A DNA stretch of 6,050 nucleotides from Nitrososphaeria archaeon (GTDB lineage: Archaea > Thermoproteota > Nitrososphaeria > JACIWG01). The position numbers and the translations under genes are program-made. Where the stretch lies: assembly GCA_014361085.1 (NCBI GenBank), contig JACIWG010000095.1, positions 1-6,050 of the forward strand. The letters are read 5' to 3'. The stretch's first letter is position 1. The number at the start of each line of letters is the position of its first letter. Of this stretch, positions 1-5,199 are shown piece by piece. The notes below the pieces were generated by a model, which was not told where the DNA came from, searched no databases, and was given only the letters and a program-made list of their open reading frames with translations.

Positions 1-470
1 AAAATTGTTTTTGTACGCTCAACCTGTTTTAAAACAGTTGACCTTAATTTCGAAAATGTAATGCTCTTTTTCCACTGCTTACAGTCCACAACAAGACCAA
101 AATCTTTTTTCAATGCGAGCACGTCAACTTCTAACCTGGGCTCCTTTAACCTAAAATTTCTAAATGTACTGTAACCATATTCCAAAAGAACCTTTTCAGC
201 AAAATTTTCAAAATCCCGCCAACTAACAACCTTTAAAACATCATTTAAAGATGCACCAAGTTTAAGGGCTAATATGGAAGCAATAATAGAAGAATCATCT
301 TCAAATCTTAGCATACCATCACGTTCTATTACATAACCATTCTTAATTAGCGGGTCAAGGGCTTCTAAAACAGTCATTTCACTTAACTTAACAAGATTTA
401 AGAGTTCGTTTAGGTTTATGAGCTTTTCCTTGAAAAAGGGTATTATTTTTAGAAGAATAAAATAGCTCAT
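1..470 (-). CDS. Winged-helix / PD-(D/E)XK nuclease-like protein, N-terminal 156 residues (cut by left window edge)
   Basis: The frame starts at ATG 470-468 and stays open to base 1, giving 156 complete codons; the C-terminus is outside the window. Residues about 1-57 look like a winged-helix DNA-binding domain, with helices followed by LIKNGYVIERDGMLRF, a typical recognition-helix exit and wing. Residues about 85-135 carry a PD-(D/E)XK-type core: a helix with E88 and E92 (FENFAEKVLLEYGY), then LEVDVLA with D116, then LVVDCKQWKK with D129 and K131. This order matches Mrr-like and RecB-like archaeal endonucleases, usually E-D-(E/D)xK. The likely role is DNA cleavage or repair, or a degenerate DNA-binding relative; the substrate is unknown. 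ATG 470 is the first possible start, since upstream in this frame there is no ATG, GTG or TTG before the stop at 516-518. No Shine-Dalgarno sequence is visible. The gene follows the binding-protein stop by 28 bp in the same direction, but a functional link is not evident. Confidence 0.8.
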   Translation of the reverse strand, partial: MSYFILLKIIPFFKEKLINLNELLNLVKLSEMTVLEALDPLIKNGYVIERDGMLRFEDDSSIIASILALKLGASLNDVLKVVSWRDFENFAEKVLLEYGYSTFRNFRLKEPRLEVDVLALKKDFGLVVDCKQWKKSITFSKLRSTVLKQVERTKTI

Positions 471-473
471 TTT

Positions 474-492
474 AGAATAAAAAATAGAGGAG
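474..492 (-). terminator. Possible archaeal T-rich terminator after the binding-protein gene
   Basis: Just past the binding-protein stop codon, the sense strand reads a pyrimidine-rich stretch containing six consecutive T (484-479) followed by ATTCT. Archaeal RNA polymerase can stop at such T-rich runs without a hairpin, and no hairpin is seen here. The run lies only 9 bp before the next start codon, so termination may be partial, or the nuclease-like gene may be read through. Confidence 0.3.
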
Positions 493-498
493 GGAAAG

Positions 499-3093
499 TT
501 ACGCCTTTTTCCTTCTCATCAGTACAACCGCTAAGACTATGACACCAATTACTAGGCCTACGCCTATGCCAATGTAAGCACTTCCAACTACACTAGGCAT
601 TTCTGTGGTAAATGTTAGTGTTGGAGCTACTGTTGTAGTAACCGTTCCAGGTGAAGTAAGTGTAGGTGTTGTAATAGTGAGTGTGGGAACAGGTTTCATT
701 ACATCAAAGTACCTTTTTTCTGCTGACACGAAGGCGACTACATCACTGTATCCAGCTATTGTAATCTCGTAAACGCCTACGTTAAGAGATGAGGTGAAGT
801 CGGCTGGAAGTTCGATGGTAAACTTTGTAGGTGAAACCGCTGTACCAGAACCTGACTTAAGAATGGCACCGGTTCTTGTATCCTTTACCAGGTATTTAAC
901 ACCCAAAGGTGTTGGTCCAGCAAGTTCCACATCTACTTTTGCAGTCTGCCCCTGCAATACAGTTGGTACACTTACACTCTTAAATTCTGGCGTTTCAGGC
1001 TTACCGAAATACCATTTACCTGGACCGAATGGATAGGTTGGATCCCTGAAAGCTCTAATTTCAGCATACTGTGCAGCGGGATCATACTTGTATAGATAGA
1101 ATGGACCATCACTTATTACAAGATGACCGTATGTGTTAAACCATTTGAGTGCGGAATCTATTCTTGTGGTAGCTTCATCTTTGCTTGCATAAGATTTTCC
1201 TGCTACCGTGAAAACGTTTGATGGGAAGAAGCCTGAAGCTTTAAGAGAAGAGAGAGAGTCTGCAACCATTGAGGCATGATCTTTAAGGACCATAGAAAGC
1301 CATGGAACATTCCTCGCCCTTGAAGTTGCTTGAGAATATGATGCTGTCTTCTTATTAAATACTACATCATCCATAGCGGCACCAACAACCCATGGATAGT
1401 GCAATGATGGGAAGGAGTAGAATGGTATTGCAAAGCTAGCTATATAGTTTGAATCAAAATGCCAGTAGTCTAGGTAAACTTCAAGACTATTGCCCACAAT
1501 CCTGTACCCTCTAACAGGTTCTATAATTGACTTTATCTGAGAAGCTAGTGCACCTTCAAGTGAAGCTTTATTAGGATTGTTTGCTAAATCATACCATGCA
1601 TACATACCCCATAGGAGGTCAGCCCATGTTATTGTTGTACCATCATGCCATTTGCTCCCCAAATATTTTGAGAAGTCTAGAGTGACCATTGATGTAGCCT
1701 TAACTCCTGAACCAACTGACTTCCAACTTTGAGATGCCGCATCCCACATGAAAGCGTCAGCAGGGACATCGAGTTTACCCTCTGGACCCGCCGTCTTAAC
1801 AGTATATTCTGCACGGAATGGCATAGGTAGACCTGAAAATGGATGGTTCCAGACAAATGGGTCCGAAACAACTCTCCAAATGTCAACACTATAGACGTCC
1901 TGATGGCCTCCGAATGGGTTCCAAACAGATGTGGCAGTGTGAACCCAAAGGTGGCCTATGGTTAGGGTAGGCTTTCCAGACACATAAGCTTCTCTTGTAG
2001 TTAATGGAGACCTTAGTCCCGTACCAAGGTCGTTGGTTAAGCCTGCAACATTAGTTTTTGCAGGATGAATGTCTAGTCTTGTTGCAGCCCATATCCTAAT
2101 CGACTCTTGAATAATCATTTCAGTTGCCTTCCTGTATAATTGTTCTCTTTCTTCTTTACTCTTAAATTGCCCATTGTATATCTTTTGACCTAAATCGTCT
2201 ATAGTACTGTTTTCATAGTTCCAGAAAGTTGGTTCAGTCCAACCTGGCATGTAACCGAACCAAGGTGCACCCATCTGATTAATGGTTCCATACTCGTACT
2301 TGTCGGGGGCACTTTTACCCCATCCTTCAGTGTAAAGGTCCCACTGGTGTTCCTTAGGATCAGTACCATATACGATATCAATAGCCTGTGCAAATGGCAT
2401 ATAAAGCCTATTTACTGTAAAACCTAACTTTTCAAGCTCCGAAGCAAAAGTGTCACCAATTTCTCTTCTCTCATCCTCAATTCTTATTATAAAGTTTAAT
2501 GCTATTGGCTGACCTTTATAGGTCCATTTACCTCCAACCTTTGTAGCACCAGCCTTTGTTAGAGCCGCTGTAACAAGAGAATTAGCTAATTCTGGATTAT
2601 AACCGAATTCGTATTTTGCTACCAGGTCGTATATTGTTACAAAGTCAGGGTCATAGGAGGATAGGAAGGTTACCATCGGTGAAGCATAGCCTTTATAGAT
2701 TTCGTTCACCACATAATCTCTATTCATGATATAGTTTAATGCAAATCGCACTTCCTTTAACGAAAGAGGATTAAGTTTATCTTCGGTGTATGGAGCAGGA
2801 TTAAGTATTATGTCAACTAATCCAGCTGGAGCATAGTATAGATCAATTCCTGGAACACCCCTTAAAGCTATAGCTTGGGAGGGCCTTAGACCAAAGATGT
2901 AGTAGTCAATATCACCTGCTTTAAGGGCTTCTGGTACAACATCTAGTGGAACTCTTTTAAATATTATTGTATCAGAGGCCGGACCAGTTTTTGCCTGTGC
3001 AAAGGATATTGGTATTGTTGTGAGAAATGTTAGTGCAAATATTGTTAGGATGGCGATCGCAGATATTCTTTTTATACAATATTGTCGACTCAT
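499..3093 (-). CDS. Membrane-anchored family 5 (DppA/OppA-type) ABC solute-binding protein with swapped lobe order
   Basis: An 864-residue extracellular receptor for an oligopeptide-class ABC importer. Residues 1-34 are a Sec signal peptide (basic start, hydrophobic core, AQA before the cut) without a lipobox. Residues about 42-345 match the normal second half of SBP_bac_5 proteins: VPLDVVPEALKAGDIDYYI, then EVRFALNYIMNRDYVVNEIY, then WDLYTEGW. Residues about 375-700 match the normal first half: TLTIG and NPFGG, VVSDPF, KWHDGTTITWADLLW, and the closing SDGPFYLYKYDP with RDPTYP. This order is reversed relative to the family, as in a circular permutation. Residues about 703-800 look like an Ig-like beta domain, 801-836 form a Thr-rich stalk (probably glycosylated), and 837-859 form a membrane helix followed by RRKKA. 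There are 22 Trp, many in the lobes, which fits an oligosaccharide ligand, but peptides are equally possible. ATG 3093 is supported by the signal peptide; there is no Shine-Dalgarno sequence. It lies downstream of the ATPases, with its own likely promoter. Confidence 0.93.
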   Translation of the reverse strand: MSRQYCIKRISAIAILTIFALTFLTTIPISFAQAKTGPASDTIIFKRVPLDVVPEALKAGDIDYYIFGLRPSQAIALRGVPGIDLYYAPAGLVDIILNPAPYTEDKLNPLSLKEVRFALNYIMNRDYVVNEIYKGYASPMVTFLSSYDPDFVTIYDLVAKYEFGYNPELANSLVTAALTKAGATKVGGKWTYKGQPIALNFIIRIEDERREIGDTFASELEKLGFTVNRLYMPFAQAIDIVYGTDPKEHQWDLYTEGWGKSAPDKYEYGTINQMGAPWFGYMPGWTEPTFWNYENSTIDDLGQKIYNGQFKSKEEREQLYRKATEMIIQESIRIWAATRLDIHPAKTNVAGLTNDLGTGLRSPLTTREAYVSGKPTLTIGHLWVHTATSVWNPFGGHQDVYSVDIWRVVSDPFVWNHPFSGLPMPFRAEYTVKTAGPEGKLDVPADAFMWDAASQSWKSVGSGVKATSMVTLDFSKYLGSKWHDGTTITWADLLWGMYAWYDLANNPNKASLEGALASQIKSIIEPVRGYRIVGNSLEVYLDYWHFDSNYIASFAIPFYSFPSLHYPWVVGAAMDDVVFNKKTASYSQATSRARNVPWLSMVLKDHASMVADSLSSLKASGFFPSNVFTVAGKSYASKDEATTRIDSALKWFNTYGHLVISDGPFYLYKYDPAAQYAEIRAFRDPTYPFGPGKWYFGKPETPEFKSVSVPTVLQGQTAKVDVELAGPTPLGVKYLVKDTRTGAILKSGSGTAVSPTKFTIELPADFTSSLNVGVYEITIAGYSDVVAFVSAEKRYFDVMKPVPTLTITTPTLTSPGTVTTTVAPTLTFTTEMPSVVGSAYIGIGVGLVIGVIVLAVVLMRRKKA

Positions 3094-3100
3094 ATTATCG

Positions 3101-3117
3101 TTAAGGTGGTTAAGGTG
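3101..3117. repeat. Tandem octamer TTAAGGTG, two copies one base apart
   Basis: On the plus strand TTAAGGTG occurs at 3101-3108 and again at 3110-3117, a 9-bp period. On the gene's strand this reads as two CACCTTAA copies sitting between the nearest TATA-like box and the binding-protein ATG. A regulator bound here could block start of transcription, so it is a candidate operator. It could also be chance in a short low-complexity gap. Confidence 0.5.
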
Positions 3118-3130
3118 AATATTTAAGCTT
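3118..3130 (-). promoter_or_regulatory. TATA-like box close to the binding-protein start (leaderless layout)
   Basis: The sense strand reads AAGCTTAAATATT here. The AT core is centred about 30 bases upstream of the ATG at 3093. Archaeal TATA boxes lie about 26 bases before the transcription start, so the transcript would begin within a few bases of the ATG. That fits the absence of a Shine-Dalgarno sequence before this gene, as in leaderless archaeal messages. It is assigned by position and composition only. Confidence 0.4.
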
Positions 3131-3153
3131 ATTGTTATTATCCTATAATGATT

Positions 3154-3163
3154 CCTTTTAAAG
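3154..3163 (-). promoter_or_regulatory. Alternative TATA-like box for the binding-protein gene
   Basis: The sense strand reads CTTTAAAAGG, a good match to the crenarchaeal TATA box. If used, transcription would start near 3135, giving a leader of roughly 40 bases that would contain the tandem octamer but no Shine-Dalgarno sequence. It competes with the box at 3118-3130; either or both may be real. Confidence 0.33.
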
Positions 3164-3170
3164 TGGGATG

Positions 3171-3231
3171 TTTAAAATTTTTTAAGTAAAAATTTAATTA
3201 AATTAATTTATAATTTATTTTTTGATTTCAA
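3171..3231 (-). terminator. Very AT-rich stretch after the DppF-type gene, possible weak terminator
   Basis: These 61 bases after the ATPase stop codon are almost all A and T. They include the perfect palindromes at 3191-3204 (AATTTAATTAAATT) and 3199-3210, and the sense strand carries short T runs such as five T at 3192-3188. Archaeal termination needs T-rich runs, so partial stopping before the binding-protein gene is possible. The palindromes may simply follow from the composition, and the stretch may equally serve as easily melted DNA upstream of the promoter. Confidence 0.3.
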
Positions 3232-4227
3232 CTACTTTTTATTGTATAGGTGACAGGCAACCATATGGTTAAGGTTAACTTGTATCAAAGAAGGCTCACT
3301 CTTATCACATGGATCAAATTTATAGGGGCACCTCGTATGGAATCTACAACCTTGAGGAGGGTTTACTGCACTTGGAATTTCACCGCTTATAACCTTCCGA
3401 TAAATGAACCTGTTTTTCGGGTCAGGGTCTGGAACAGCTGTTATTAATGCTGAGGTATACGGATGTTTTGGGTTTAATATTACTTCCCTAGTTGATCCAT
3501 ATTCTACAATCTTTCCTAGGTACATTACAGCAAGGTTGTCTGAAAAATATTTTGCTGTTGCAATATCATGTGTTATGTACATGAAGGTTAGGTTATATTT
3601 TTCTTGCAAGCTTTTGAAGAGGTAGAGGATTTCTGCTCTACTGGATGCATCTATCATGGAAACTGGTTCGTCGGCGACAATAAATTTTGGATTGAGGACC
3701 ATCGCTCGAGCTATTCCTACCCTTTGTCTTTGTCCACCACTTAGCATATGAGGATATTTTAGAAGAAATTCTTCTGGAGGCTGTAGTTTTACATCAATTA
3801 GAGACTTTACTATGATTTCTTTCCTTTCTTCAGCATCATTGTAGCCGTGTATTATTAAGGGCTCCTCAAGAATTTCTCTTATTGTCATGTAGGGGTTAAG
3901 TGACATGAATGGGTCTTGAAATATTATTTGAGCACTTCTTCTAAACATTTTCATTTCCTTTTCATCACTCATGTGTGTTATGTCTTTTCCATCAAAAATT
4001 ATTCTGCCCTCGGTAGGTTCTATTAGTCTTATTGCAGTTCTTCCAAGAGTTGTCTTACCTGAACCTGACTCTCCAACAATAGCAAGAGACTCACCCCTTT
4101 TCATTTCTAGTGAGACACCGTCGACGGCTTTAACGACAAGTGTTTTGAACAAACCTTTAGGTAAGAAGAAGTAGGTTTTCACATTCTCTAGCTTCAATAT
4201 AGCATTATCTTCTACCAATTTATTCAC
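3232..4227 (-). CDS. DppF/OppF-type ABC transporter ATP-binding protein
   Basis: The second ATPase of the oligopeptide-class importer, acting on the inner face of the membrane. Numbered from the GTG at 4227 (331 residues): Walker A GESGSGKTT at 52-60, Q-loop Q104, signature LSGGQRQR at 162-169, Walker B FIVADEP at 182-188 with catalytic E187, and H-loop H220. The N-terminal insertion YFFLPKGLFKTLVVKAVDGV is characteristic of DppF. The C-terminal oligo/dipeptide extension begins at NPKHPYT (252-258). It ends with four Cys (294, 300, 307, 325), spaced as in DppD proteins known to hold a 4Fe-4S cluster. All catalytic residues are present. The start is uncertain: GTG 4227 overlaps the upstream stop, but AGGTGA at 4229-4224 is a strong ribosome-binding site positioned for TTG 4218-4216. 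TTG would give 328 residues and a 1-bp gap. The stop is TAG. The gene is co-translated with the DppD-type gene. Confidence 0.96.
   Translation of the reverse strand: MNKLVEDNAILKLENVKTYFFLPKGLFKTLVVKAVDGVSLEMKRGESLAIVGESGSGKTTLGRTAIRLIEPTEGRIIFDGKDITHMSDEKEMKMFRRSAQIIFQDPFMSLNPYMTIREILEEPLIIHGYNDAEERKEIIVKSLIDVKLQPPEEFLLKYPHMLSGGQRQRVGIARAMVLNPKFIVADEPVSMIDASSRAEILYLFKSLQEKYNLTFMYITHDIATAKYFSDNLAVMYLGKIVEYGSTREVILNPKHPYTSALITAVPDPDPKNRFIYRKVISGEIPSAVNPPQGCRFHTRCPYKFDPCDKSEPSLIQVNLNHMVACHLYNKK
3296..3324. repeat. 29-bp direct repeat, copy 1 (in the DppF-type gene)
   Basis: This stretch is identical base for base to 4296-4324 in the DppD-type gene, exactly 1000 bp away. It encodes YKFDPCDKSE, which includes the third Cys of the C-terminal cluster. 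All silent positions agree as well, although the two proteins differ widely elsewhere. Confidence 0.85.
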
Positions 4228-5197
4228 CTGAACCTTTCATTTTATAAAGGAAACATTTTACCTGCCTACCCCCATCCAAAATGTAGAGAGGAGGTTCACT
4301 CTTATCACATGGATCAAATTTATATGGACACCTTGGATTGAACCTGCATCCAGGGGGAGGATTAACTAGATCCGGAGGAGCGCCTGGAATAAATTCTAGC
4401 TTTTTATCACTTCTAAGTGTTGGGATACTTCCTATAAGTTTTGCTGAATAGGGATGTTTTGGGTCAAGTAAAACCTGCTCTGATGAACCTAACTCCATAA
4501 TTTGTCCGCCGTACATTACAGCAATTTTGTCACATAAATCGCTTGCTATGGCAATATCATGTGTTATGAATACTATTGAGATATTTAACGTTTTTCTAAG
4601 GTCTTTGAGCATGTTCATGATTTGGGCTTGTATCATGACATCTAATGCAGAAGTTGGTTCATCTAAAATCAGAATTTTTGGGTTCAACACAAGAGACATG
4701 GCTATAACAACTCTCTGTTTCATACCTCCACTTAGTTCATGAGGATACCTGTTAATGAAATCTTGAGGTAATCCAACCAGCTTAAATAGTTCCTTAGCTT
4801 TTTCAAGCGCCTCATTTTTTGGAACATTTTCATGAACAATCAGGGGTTCAGCGACCTGGAAGCCTACCTTTATAACTGGATTTAGTGAGTTCATCGCACC
4901 TTGAAAGACCATTGCAATCTTCTTCCACCTTATTTTTCTCCTTAGCTCAGTTTCATTCAATTCCATTACATTTTCGCCATCAATAATTATCTTGCCAGTA
5001 AACATTGAAGTATTTGGTGGAAGCATTTTCATTAGAGCATAGGCTGTACTCGACTTACCGCAACCTGACTCCCCAACAATACCTAACGACTCTCCAGGCT
5101 TTAGTGAAAAAGACACATCCTTTACTGCTAAAAGGTCACCTCTTACTGTCTTGTAAGCTAAATTTAATCCTTCTACTTCAAGAACATTTGAGGACAT
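4220..5197 (-). CDS. DppD/OppD-type ABC transporter ATP-binding protein
   Basis: The first ATPase of the importer, 325 residues, the usual length for the family. It pairs with the DppF-type subunit to hydrolyse ATP for uptake. Visible motifs are Walker A GESGCGKSS at 42-50 (K48), Q-loop Q99, signature LSGGMKQR at 155-162, Walker B ILILDEP at 175-181 with catalytic E180, D-loop SALD at 183-186, and H-loop H213. The C-terminal oligo/dipeptide extension starts at DPKHPYS (245-251) and ends with Cys 284, 290, 297 and 315 (C-x5-C-x6-C-x17-C). A 4Fe-4S cluster is established at this site in bacterial DppD/OppD proteins, so one is likely here. ATG 5197 lies 2 bp after the permease stop and is preceded by AGGAGGAG, which makes the start secure. 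Near the C-terminus it shares a 29-bp identical stretch with its neighbour. No key residue is missing. Confidence 0.96.
   Translation of the reverse strand: MSSNVLEVEGLNLAYKTVRGDLLAVKDVSFSLKPGESLGIVGESGCGKSSTAYALMKMLPPNTSMFTGKIIIDGENVMELNETELRRKIRWKKIAMVFQGAMNSLNPVIKVGFQVAEPLIVHENVPKNEALEKAKELFKLVGLPQDFINRYPHELSGGMKQRVVIAMSLVLNPKILILDEPTSALDVMIQAQIMNMLKDLRKTLNISIVFITHDIAIASDLCDKIAVMYGGQIMELGSSEQVLLDPKHPYSAKLIGSIPTLRSDKKLEFIPGAPPDLVNPPPGCRFNPRCPYKFDPCDKSEPPLYILDGGRQVKCFLYKMKGSGE
4224..4229 (-). promoter_or_regulatory. Ribosome-binding site AGGTGA that decides the DppF-type start
   Basis: The sense strand AGGTGA complements the archaeal 16S tail (CACCU). It sits at the end of the DppD-type coding sequence, 5 bases before TTG 4218. 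The GTG at 4227 lies inside this motif and has only a weak AAAGG further upstream. This favours TTG 4218 as the true start. Confidence 0.6.
4296..4324. repeat. 29-bp direct repeat, copy 2 (in the DppD-type gene)
   Basis: Identical to 3296-3324. The flanks stay similar without gaps: over 4291-4360 compared with 3291-3360 I count 13 differences in 70 bases. It covers the region encoding the conserved RCPYKFDPCDKSEP tail of both ATPases, so part of the likeness is functional constraint. Confidence 0.85.
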
Positions 5198-5199
5198 TT

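Noticed and set aside
3171..3231. AT-rich palindromes as a replication origin or regulator site
   Set aside because: The stretch is nearly pure A/T, so palindromes are expected by chance. No origin-type repeats (origin recognition boxes) or replication genes are nearby.
3630..3690. DppF-type subunit with SMID in place of SALD after Walker B, as a sign of a dead ATPase
   Set aside because: The catalytic Glu, Walker A Lys, signature and H-loop His are intact and the Asp of the D-loop is kept, so inactivity is not supported.
3551..4568. Shared 18-base match between the ATPase genes at 3560-3577 and 4551-4568
   Set aside because: It encodes the H-loop ITHDIA, which is invariant in the family, so functional constraint and codon bias explain it.
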